A DNA stretch of 64,000 nt from Laccaria trichodermophora (lineage: Eukaryota > Basidiomycota > Agaricomycetes > Agaricales > Hydnangiaceae): NCBI GenBank assembly GCA_018417955.1, contig JACTVC010000009.1:1178001-1242000 (forward strand), given 5' to 3'. A program made the translations under genes and the position numbers. Of this stretch, positions 11,940 to 22,700 are shown piece after piece. Numbering within the stretch: the stretch's first letter is position 1; each line of letters opens with the position of its first letter. Under the pieces are notes generated by a model. It saw only the letters and a program-made list of their open reading frames with translations, was not told the origin of the DNA and did no database searches.

Positions 11940-13450
11940 CTATATAAGTCTTCTTCTGGATTCTAAACAAATTACCCCAGCATCATCACCATCAATAAAA
12001 AACATTTCTATGTTTTTCTTATTTTTTTCTTATTTTCTCATTATATGCAGGTAGATTACCATATTTGGAAATCTACCCTAGAGCTTGAAACTGTTACCCA
12101 ACATCATTACTAACAATAAGCACCATCCTTCAATCTTCACAGATTTTATGACTATTTTTAATGGATTACCATATTTGGATGTCTGCTCTATACCCTGAAC
12201 ACTTTAGCAAACTTATACTACAAAGTTTACTAATATACAATAAAAGACTGCAGATGTCAGACATAGACTACAAAGTTAGATTATCTCTACAACAGGAGCA
12301 CTTTCAGTGTAGGGCTACAACTTCCATTTGTTGACTATTTTTGGTAACTGATCATGTGACAATCATCCCATCATCCCATTACCAATAGGCTGTAATAGAC
12401 AAAGTTATTATTTGCTTGGTTTTCTCCAGTTTTTGGTCAAAGTAGATGATATTTTCTTTTTTGGTATGGACTCTGAAGGTAGTGCCTGACATTCTACATA
12501 CCATTCAAACTTTTTTTTTTTTTCAATTTTTCCACTATATTCCAGCAATTTTTGGATCTATTACCATATTTGGAGCTGGACCCTTGACCCTGACAACATT
12601 ACCAAACATTATCGCAGCAATGAGCACCATCCACCATTTTTTTCTGATTTTTTGCCCATTTTCTGGCTATTCTTTGTTATATTACCATATTTGGAACTAG
12701 ACTCTGGACCCTGACAATGTTACCCAATGATATCTAAGCACCATCCTCCATTTCTTTCTGATTTTATAACAGTTTTCTGGCTTTTTTTTGGATATATTAC
12801 CATATATAGAACTAGACCCTGACAAGATTACCCAATGTTATCACTGCAGTGGGCACCATCCCCCATTTTTTTCTGATTTTCTAGCTATTTTCTGGCTATT
12901 TTTGGGTCTATATTACTCTATTTGGAACTAGACTCTGGACTCTGACAATGTTACCCAAGGTTATCACTGGCAATAAGCACCATCCCTCATTTCTTTCTGA
13001 TTTTCTGGCTATTTTCTAGCTATCTCTGGTTATATTACCATGATGAGAATAGCCTCTGAACCTTGACAACATTACCCAAGGTTATCACCACTATCCTCCA
13101 TTTTTTTTTCTGATTTTCTGGCTATTGTTGGCTATATTACCATATTTGGAAATATACCCTGGACCCTGAAAACAACCTCCAACATCATTACCAGCAGTAA
13201 GCAGCACCCTCAATTTTTTTCTGATTTTTTCAGCTATTTTTTTGCTATTTTACATCTGAAAATGCACACATTTCCTTATTTAGAAATGTGCCCTGAACCC
13301 TGAAAACAACCTCCAACATCATTACCAGACTACCCTCAATTTTTTGTGATTTTGGTGATTTTTCTACTATTTTATTGCTATTTTACATCTGAAAATGCAC
13401 ACATTTCCTTATTTAGAAATGCGCCCTGGACCCTGAAAACGACCCCCGAC
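11940..13450. repeat. Array of degenerate ~115-120-bp modules
   Basis: Units begin with ATTACCATATTTGGAA, continue with a CCCTGAnnnnnTTACCC segment and CACCATCC, and end with TTTTTTCTGATTTTCTGGC. Starts can be followed near 12560, 12680, 12795, 12910, 13030, 13135 and 13275. The layout matches the internal modules of family A Helentrons and parts of the palindromic elements, although the sequence has diverged. No gene is supported here. Confidence 0.7.
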
Positions 13451-13554
13451 GTCGCCACCAACAGTGAGCAACACCCTAAGCTCATTGTCGCAAGCAGCAA
13501 GCCCATTACAGCTAATATAATGTGTATAGGCTGGATTTGTAAGCATCGGAAATC

Positions 13555-13632
13555 TCCGAAAATGACGTACTTCCCTTGCGGGCTACCTTCAAAATCAAAG
13601 GTAGCCCGCAAGGGAAGTACGTCATTTTCGGA
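13555..13632. repeat. Perfect 35-bp stem hairpin (foldback element)
   Basis: Arms at 13555-13589 and 13598-13632 are exact complements, starting TCCGAAAATGACGTACTTCC, around an 8-nt loop. A further 6-bp pairing (TCGGAA/TTCCGA) lies 4 nt outside. The perfect arms suggest a recent or selected structure, perhaps a tiny MITE. No clear target-site duplication was seen. Confidence 0.85.
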
Positions 13633-13674
13633 TACTTCCGAAGACTCAACGTCAACTTCTGCTTGCTAAGTACA

Positions 13675-14160
13675 AACCCTGTTGTCATCGTCTTGGTCAA
13701 TCCAAACATGACACAGAGCATTCTGTGATGCCACATCCATTGTGTTGTTGTCGTCTTGGTTAATCCAAACACAACACAGAGTATTCTGTGATGCCACATT
13801 AGCATGGTCATCGTCTTGAACAATCCAAACGCGACACACATAATGCCACATCCAAAGCAGGTGGTGTGCTGTTTGCTTTGCTGTCTTGCACTCTTTGTTG
13901 TCTTGGCCAGTCCAAACGATTTGTGCAATGTATCTATCTACCACATCTTGTCTGTTTCCTTTGCATGCTTGTCATTGTCTTGGCCAGTCCAAACAATTCG
14001 AGTGCCACATGTCTACCATATTCATCTCACAGCAATATTTCATTTGGGTGGGGATCTGGTCAACTTGTAATGTGTGTCTTGACTCTTGCTCATGTGGCTG
14101 TGTGTAGTTTGTTGGTGGAATGGTACATTGCCGTCTTGGCTAGTCCAAACACAATGAAAG
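13675..14160. repeat. Degenerate ~60-bp repeats built on a TTGGnnAnTCCAAAC core
   Basis: The core CGTCTTGGTCAATCCAAAC and variants recur about seven times between 13690 and 14150. Several are followed by ACACAGAGnATTCTGTGATGCCACAT. The core is itself a short imperfect palindrome (TTGG..CCAA). Open frames across the block are by-products of the repetition. It borders the 160-bp satellite. Confidence 0.6.
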
Positions 14161-14179
14161 TTCTCTGTCAACGCGGCTT

Positions 14180-14666
14180 CGATTTTCATGATCTTGAGCT
14201 CGCTTGGATAGCCCCACACTCTGTGAAGATGCTCCCAAAAACCGTTTACAAAACGGTTGAGGTTGCGGGGAGCTAGGTCAGTTTCCATTTGCGCTTTTTT
14301 GCCCTTATGCTCACAACTCCCCAGAACCTCAATCTGCGCCGATTTTTGTGATCAAGGGCTCGTTCGGATACCCCTACACTCCGCTAAGACGCTCCCCCAA
14401 ACCGCTTACAAAACGGTTGAGGTCTTGTGGAGCTAGGTCAGTTTCTATTATCGCTTTTTTGCCCTTATGCTCACAACTCCCCAGAACCTCAATCTGCTTC
14501 GATTTTTGCGATCGAGGACTTGTTCGGATACCCCTACACTCCGCTAAGACGCTCCCCAAAACAGCTTACAAAATGGTTAAGGTCTCGTGGAGCTAGGTCA
14601 GTTTCTATTATCGCTTTTTTGCCCTTGTGCTCACAACTCCCCAGAACCTCAATCTGGGTCGATTTT
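14180..14666 (+). repeat. 160-bp satellite array, left block
   Basis: Units are marked by CGGATACCCCTACACTCCG starting at about 14205, 14365 and 14525, a period of 160. Each contains AACCGCTTACAAAACGGTT (an inverted repeat) and GTGGAGCTAGGTCAG. The block stops inside a unit exactly where the composite Helentron begins and resumes at 17904. Confidence 0.9.
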
Positions 14667-17600
14667 TTATGAGTCCTTACGAGTTTACGAGTAAGACTCA
14701 TTCTTTATCAACTGAGGACTTAGGCAAATTTTTCATTCATTCATTGATTGATTCATTGATTTACCTTTCATCACCGCGGGAACCTTTTCTCTTAAGGAGA
14801 AAAGCAGCCATAAAATCAGGAAAAATGGCAAATAAATTGGGAAGAAATGTATAGAAAATCAGCATATTGCTCAGTAAGTTGGAGAGGCTGTGTTCAGGGT
14901 TCAGGGTCCATATCCAAATATAGAAAGCTGTCTGAAAAATGGAAACAGATAGGTAGAAAATCAGTGAAAAATAAATGAAAAATAAGTATGGTATTTATCA
15001 TTGCCATGATCATGAAGGGGCTGTGTTCAGGGTTCAGGGTCCACATCTAAAATAGAACAAAGCCAAAAGGAATGTGTAACATGATTACAAAATATGCCAA
15101 AAAAGGGAAGAAAAATAGGAATGATATTTGCTACTGTTATGATGTTGAAGGGGCTGTGTTCAGGGTCCATATCTAAATATAGACAGAAAGAAAAAAGACT
15201 CAGAGAAAATAGCTGGAAAATAAGAAAAAAGTGAAGAAACTTATAGACAATAATTTAGCTATATTGGGCAGATTCCCATATTTGGAAGTGTGTCCTGGAC
15301 CCTGAATACAGCCTCTCCAATAGTATTGCAACATTAAATATCAGCAATGTGATTATATCATGTGACTAGCCTTCTTTCTTATGCAGATATATGGTCAAAA
15401 TATATGACTATTTTCAAAAAGTGTCCAATTTTTTCAGTATTTTGTGTTTTTCTCAATAAGGAATGATCCGTGTGACATTATTTATATATATTTGTAAAGC
15501 TAAGCAAAGGGGCTACAATTCATGTTAATAAAGCTAAGTGAGAGGCTGTGTTTCTGGTACCTTGGGAAATTTGACCCAAAAAGGAAATTGGTGACAGTTT
15601 TATAGAGCATGCTGTTATATTTCTCAATGTGGTCACAAAATATGACTAGCTATTTTCTTTCCTGAGATATTATGAGTCCTTACAAGTTTACGAGTAAGAC
15701 TCATTCTTTATCAACTGAGGACTTAGGCAAATTTTTCATTCATTCATTGATTTACCTTTCATCACTGTGGGAACCTTTTCCCTTAAACAGAAGAGCAGCT
15801 ATAAAATCAGAAAAAATGGCAAGAAAAATGGCAAAAAATGTGTAAAAAATCAGAATATTGCTCAGTAAGTTGGGGAGGCTGTGTTCAGGGTTCAGGGTCA
15901 ATATCTAAATATAGAAACCAGCTAAAAGTTGCTAGAAAATCACAAAAAAATACTCAAAAATTAAGAGGGATCTTCTCTGTTGCCATGGTGTTGAAGGGGC
16001 TGTGTTCAGGGTTCAGAGTTCATATCTAAATATAGAACAAAGTAAGAAAAATGGCTAGCAAATCAGAAAAAAATGAGTAAAAAACTAAAAATGATACTTT
16101 TTCTGTTGCCATGATGTATGAGGGGCTGTGTCCAGGGTCCATATTTAAAGATGGAAAATTAAGGTAATTATGTAAAAATATCATTATATTATGCAATATG
16201 ACTATATCATCAGACCAGCCTTCTTGCTCTTTGAGATATTGGTCAAAAATGCATGACAATTTCCAAAAAGTGTCCAATTTTTTCAGTATTTTTATGAGTC
16301 CTTACGAGTTTACGAGTAAGACTCATTCTTTATCAACTGAGGACTTAGGCAAAATTTTCATTCATTCATTGATTGATTCATTGATTTACCTTTCATCACC
16401 GCGGGAACTTTTTCCCTTAAACAAAAAAGCAGCCATAAAATTGGGGGAAATAACTAGAAAATTGGGAAAAAATATGTAAAAATCAGAATATTGATCAGTA
16501 AGTTGGGGAGGCTGTGTTCAGGGTCAATATCTAAATATAGAAATGAGGTAAAAACTCCCAGAAAATGAGAAAAAATACCCAAAAATAAAAGTGATATTCT
16601 TTGTTGCCATGGTGTTGAAGGGGCTGTGTTCAGGGTCCATATCTAAAAATAGAGACAGCACAAAAAAGCACTTGGAGCAAATAGCTGGACATTAAAGAAA
16701 ACATAAAGAAACTTGTAGACAACATTTTCTGGCTATATTTGGGCAGATTGCCATATTTGGAAGTGTTATGAGTCCTTACGAGTTTATGAGTAAGACTCAT
16801 TCTTTATCAACTGAGGACTTAGGCAAATTTTTCATTCATTGATTCACCTTTCATCACCACAGGAACTTTTTCTCTTAAACAGAAAAGCAGCCATAAAATC
16901 AGGGAACATAGCTAGAAAATTAGCAAAAAAAAAAAGTAAAAAATCAGAATATTGCTTAGTAAGGTGGGGAGGCTGTGTTCAGGGTTCAGGGTCAATATCT
17001 AAATACAGAAACCACCTAAAAGTTGCCAGAAAATCAGAAAAAAATACCCAAAAATTAAGAGGCATCTTCTCTGTCACCACAGTGTTGAAGGGGCTGTGTT
17101 CAGGGTTCAGGGTCCATATCTAAATATAGAACAAAGGAAGAAAAATGGCTAGCAAATCAGAAAAAAATGAGTAAAAATAAAAATCATACTTTTTTGTTGC
17201 CATGATGTATGAGGGGCTGTGTCCAGTGTTCAGGGTCCATATCTAGATATGAAAAATTAAGACAACTATCTATTATGCAATATGACTATATCCTCAGACC
17301 AGCCTTCTTGTTCTTTGAGATATTGGTCAAAAATGCATGACAATTTCCAAAAAGTGTCCAATTTTTTCAGTATTTTGTGTTTTTCTCAATAAGGAATAGT
17401 CTGCATGACATTATTTATATATATGTGTAAAGGTAAGGAAAGGGGCTACAATTCTTGTTAGTGGAGCTAAGTGAGAGGCTGTGTTTCTGATACTGTGGGA
17501 ATTTTAACCCAAAAAGGAAATTCATTACAGATATATAGAGCATGCTATTATAGGTCACAAAATATAACTAACCATCCTCTTTCCTGAGATATATCAAACA

Positions 17601-17903
17601 GGACTGTGGGAATATTTTACTATAAACAGAAAAATAGTTATAAAATTGGGAAAAATTGCCATAAAATCAAAAAAAAAAAAAAGGATAGCACACATTGTTG
17701 CTATGATGTTGATGGCTAGGCTCAGGGCTCAGGGTCTATTTACAAATATAGAACAAAACTCAGAAAATCATAGAGTGATTGCATGTCATTGCAGCTGATG
17801 GAATGTCAGGAGGGTGGTCACATGACCAATTTCCTACTTTAAATTTAGAGTCCACAGGAAGGACTCATACATGCCATGCAAAGCACTGGCCCACACCCAC
17901 AAG
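14667..17903 (+). mobile_element. Composite four-headed non-autonomous Helentron (family A), right copy
   Basis: Four 5' ends (TTATGAGTCC) lie at 14667, 15670, 16292 and 16766, giving segments of 1003, 622, 474 and 1138 bp. The only 3' end (stem-loop, then CACAAG) is at 17903. It is collinear with 592-3828 in inverted orientation. It sits inside a satellite unit: removing exactly 3237 bp brings the next satellite unit to its expected place at 14685, so the insertion made no target-site duplication, as expected for rolling-circle elements. It carries no transposase. Confidence 0.92.
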
Positions 17904-19395
17904 TGTGATCAAGGGCTCGTTCGGATACCCCTACACTCCGCTAAGACGCTCCCCCAAACCGCTTACAAAACGGTTAAAGTCTCGTGGAGCTAGGTCAGTT
18001 TCTATTACCGCTTTTTTGCCCTTGTGCTCACAACTCCCCAGAACCTCAATCTGGGTCGATTTTTGTGATCAAGGACTCGTTCGGATACCCCTACACTCCG
18101 CTAAGACGCTCCCAAAAACCGCTTACAAACTGGTTAAGGTCTCGTGGAGCTAGGTAGTTTCTATTATCGCTTTTTTGCCCTTGTGCTCACAACTCCCCAG
18201 AACCTCAATCTGCGCCGATTTTTGTGATCAAGGACTCGTTCGGATACCCCTACACTCCGCTAAGATGCTCCCCCAAACCGCTTACAAAACGGTTGAGGTC
18301 TTGTGGAGCTAGGTCAGTTTCTATTATCGCTTTTTTGCCCTTATGCTCACAACTCCCCAGAACCTCAATCTGCTTCGATTTTCGCGATCGAGGACTCGTT
18401 CGGATACCCCTACACTCCGCTAAGACGCTCCCCAAAACAGCTTACGAAATGGTTAAGGTCTCGTGGAGCTAGGTCAGTTTCTATTATCGCTTTTTTGCCC
18501 TTGTGCTCACAACTCCCCAGAACCTCAATCTGGGTCGATTTTTGTGATCAAGAACTCGTTCGGATACCCCTACACTCCGCTAAGACGCTCCCAAAAACCG
18601 CTTACAAACTGGTTAAGGTCTCGTGGAGCTAGGTAGTTTCTATTATCGCTTTTTTGCCCTTGTGCTCACAACTCCCCAGAACCTCAATCTGCGCCGATCT
18701 TTGTGATCAAGGACTCGTTCAGATACCCCTACACTCCGCTAAGACGCTCCCCCAAACCGCTTACAAAACGGTTGAGGTCTTGTGGAGCTAGGTCAGTTTC
18801 CATTTTCGCTCTTTTGCCCTTATGCTCACAACTCCCCAGGACCTCAATCTGCTTCAATTTCTGCGATCGAGGACTCAATCAGATACCCCTACACTCCGTG
18901 AAGACGCTCCCGAAAACCGCGTACCAAACGGTTGAGGTCTCATGGAGCTAGGTAAGTTTGTCTTTTCGCTCCTTTTCCCCTTGTGCTGACAACTTCCCAG
19001 GACCTCAATCTGCTTCGATTTTTGTGATCAAGCACTCGTTCGGTTACCCCCACACTCCGTGAAGACGCTCCCCAAAACCACTTATAAAACGGTTGAGGTC
19101 TCGTGGAGCTAGGTGAGTGTGTATTTTCGCTTTTTTGCCTATCTGCTCAAAACTCCCCAGGGCCTCAATCTGCTTCGTTTTCCATGGTCGAGGGTTCGTT
19201 TGGATACCCCCACACTCCGTGAAGACGCTCCCCAAAACCGCTTACAAAACGGTTGAGGTCTCGTGGAGCTAGGTCAGTGTGTATTTTCGCTTTTTTGCCC
19301 ATATGCTCACAACTCCCCAGGGCCTCAATATGCCCCATTTTCTGTGATCGAGGGCTTGTTCGGATACCCACACACTTCCTAAAAATATGCCACAA
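17904..19395 (+). repeat. 160-bp satellite array, right block
   Basis: Unit starts occur at about 17922, 18082, 18241, 18401, 18561, 18720, 18881, 19041, 19201 and 19361, a period of 159-161. Units 3' of 18720 diverge progressively. With the left block this makes about 13 units. The frames that run through each unit are shadows of the period, not genes. CpG is common here, unlike in the surrounding transposons. Confidence 0.9.
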
Positions 19396-19701
19396 AAATT
19401 GTCATGTCCTTAATCATTATATCTTCAATATAAAGAACTATTGTTACATAAATGTGAAATAGAGGCAATATATTCATATGTTAGAGTCTGACAGCCAAAT
19501 AGGGCAGTACCTCAGCTACCACCTACATTAATGACAACTTGTATAGGACTAAAAGCAAGTGATAGGTAAGGAATAGTAAAGTAAACTAGCAAAGCCGTCA
19601 ATGCTAAGCAGGCAGCTGATCGTGGGAAGAAATCACTTTCGTGGGAGAAAGTCAAATTTCAGCGTTACCGCGCTGAAAAAAGTCTTGAGATCCTGGGGAA
19701 T
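19396..19701. other. Spacer left of Helentron B, possible truncated exon
   Basis: AT-rich sequence with a stretch at about 19590-19700 that reads, in a frame different from the Helentron ORF, as a charged helical peptide (SWEKVKFQRYRAEKSLEI and neighbours). It could be the edge of a host exon cut by the Helentron 5' end. An 8-bp stem hairpin (TTTCAGCG/CGCTGAAA) lies inside. No family is recognised. Confidence 0.3.
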
Positions 19702-22700
19702 AAACGAGTCTCTTCGTAAACTCAGAGGACTCGTAATCATAAAAAAAAAGTATATTAAGTGTTTAAAAGGTCCAACATATAAAATTAAGAGAAGTAAAGA
19801 GAATAAGTCTACTTATCAGACATCAAAAATCACTAATTTCCCACCTAAACCACCCTCTCAGAAATTAATTCATAAAATAATTGGTGGATTCTGTGAAGAC
19901 ACACTCCCTTCCAAACTTCTTGAATCTGGATGCGCAGTTTGTGGTCAGCTAACAAAACTATCAGACGTGTTAAAGCGATCTGATACCTCAAGTAACTTGG
20001 AACCCTTGATTCGAGAAGGGGTTTCCCGAATAGAAAGAAAATCTGAACATGATGAAATCCATGAAATCTCAGGGCCTGTGATTGATGATGACTGTAAATA
20101 TATATGCAATACTTGCAATAAAAGTCTAGACAAAGGAAAAATACCTACTAATGCACTTTGTAATGGTTTTTGGCTTGGTAAAATTCCTGATGAGCTTGCC
20201 TGCTTAACTTACGTTGAACAGCTGCTCATATCACGTGTTCGCCACAATCACTGTATAATCAAAGTAGCCTCTGGACGGTACAAGATGCATGCAAATGCAA
20301 TAACTTTCCAAAATCCTGTTGCAAAGATTTATGACACTCTTCCTCCTCCTCTTGAAGAACTTGATGAAGTCTTGGCTGTTATGTTTACTGGACCTTGTCA
20401 ACCTACCAAAAAAGACCTTCAACGTACACCATTGCTGGTCCGTCGAAAGCAGATTTCAAAAGCACTTGAGTGGTTAAAATTGAACCATTCTGACTACTTT
20501 GACATTGGAATATCACAGGAGAATTTGAGCCAGTACCCTTTGAGTGATGCACCAGTTGTAATTGACTATCGTCAATCAATAATAAATAGGGAGCGAGAGG
20601 CTACAAGTGTTCATGATAATGAAGAAGAGATAGGTACCGAAGAGGGTCCTTGTACTTTTGTAGTTCAAGGGCTGACTGGAGAAGAGTATTCTACCATGTC
20701 TTTGGAGGCGATAAAGGCTCGAGCACTGAAGCATTTGACATCTAACAAAAAAATCATGTTTGCAGGCCATTCACAACAACCCAACTCCATTTATAACAAC
20801 CCTCAACTATTTCCTGCTATGCTACCATGGCTATTTCCTTATGGCCTTGGAGGTATCGGAAATGATATGATACCCCATAACATATCTACTATGGCCCACA
20901 AGCGTTTACTGTTAATGTATCATGATAAGCGATTCCAAATGGATCCACATTTTCCGCTTATTGTATTCAATCATGAACAAATACAACAAAGTACGACTGG
21001 AGGTTATCTTACAACCAAAAAGTCCTCATTTGAATCAGTAACTGAACGCTTGCTTAACCTTGATATGCAAGTTATATCTAGCATAAACAAAAGACTTGCT
21101 TCAGGTGAACGAGTAAAACCAGAAACTGAGCAAGAAAAAGAATGCTTTCAATTGTTAAAGGATCTGGATTCTGTTGGAGGTCATGTGCAAGGTTCAACAA
21201 CATCAAAGAAGTACATGCGTAATGAAGTCTGGTCACTTATATCATATATTGGTGCTCCCTCTTGGTTCATTACACTTTCTCCAGCAGATGGCAAACATCC
21301 TATATGTCTTTATTTTGCTGACACCAACACAGAATTCAGACCTGAATTAACTTTTTCACCAGAATGTTCTACATTAATTGCAAAGAATCCTGTAGCTGCT
21401 GCACGCTTTTTTCATTTTATCTGTGAAAATTTTATTAAACATGTACTAGGTGTTGGAAGTAATCACCCTGGACTATATGGAGAAACAGATGCATACTATG
21501 GAACAGTTGAACAACAAGGGAGGTTAACACTGCACCTTCACCTGCTTTTGTGGATAAAAGGTGCCTTATCTCCTCAAGACATACGAGATCGAATTATGGA
21601 TCCTTCATCTGACTTTCAAAAATGTATTGTTGAATATCTTGAATCAGTACATAAAGGAGAACTTCATGGAGGATCCTTTGAAGAAATTCGAGCTCAATGT
21701 CAAGATGCTCAGAAAAACGATCCAGAATACAAAAATCCAACCCATACTATGCCTATACCTCCACCTCCTCTCTGCAAGAATAGAGGGTGCAACAAATGTT
21801 TAAGATGCACTAATCTTAAAGTATGGTGGGGTAAATTTCATGCAACAACAGATGATCTTTTGTCTAGATCAAATCATCATGGGTGCCGCAGACCTGAGAT
21901 AGATGGGGAAGACCCCACAAAAGTGAAGCGGAAAGGGTGTCTAAATGCACAAGGCCAATGTAAGGCACGCTTTCCACGTGAGATTGTAGAGGAGACAATG
22001 GTTGATCCATTGAGCGGTGCATTGAAAATAAAGAAGGGTGAAATGTGGCTCAATACATTTACACCTGAGCTAACATATCTTCTTCGCTGCAACACAGATA
22101 CTACTAGCTTGATGTCAGGTACAGCAATAAAGGCGGTTGTTGGATATATCACCGAATATGTAACAAAAACTGGCTTAAATTCATATACAGCTTTTGATGC
22201 CGTTCGTCAAGTGTTTAACAGAAACTCTGAAATGATTGGAGGTAATGATGACAGGCAAAATACTGCTCGTCGATTGATGACAAAAATGGTGAATGCATTA
22301 ACTGCTAGGATGGAAATAGGAAGTCCTATGGCTTCTCTCTATCTGCTTGGAAACCCTGACCACTATACAAGTCACAAGTTCACTCTTTTCTATTGGAAAA
22401 ATTTTGTAAGAGAGGCTCGAAATCCCTGGATGATTACAACAGAAAACGACACATCAAAGTCAGCTGTTTCTGATGAGAAAGAAATGCCAGAGAAAGTAGT
22501 ATTGCAAAAATATGAGGGAATGTACATTGGATTGTCAAATGTTTATGATTATATTTACCGTCCTATTGCTTATGAGAAGATGTCTTTATATGACTGGATA
22601 AGAAAAGCAAAAAAAGAGAAACGCACGAAAGAGGAGCAGCAGGAATTCGATGCTCACTATGACAAAAATGAAAATGAAGTTGAATCTGATGATGAATCAG

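Noticed and set aside
592..17903. A single 17.3-kb transposon with 3.2-kb terminal inverted repeats and the JmjC-like gene as cargo
   Set aside because: Each arm is bounded by Helentron 5' and 3' ends, one sits inside a satellite unit with no duplication, and the same ends occur elsewhere alone. Two independent insertions in opposite orientation explain it better.
14205..19390. Repeated short proteins (GYPYTPLRRSPK type) in the satellite
   Set aside because: They follow the 160-bp period in several frames and both strands; no start context or splice signals support them.
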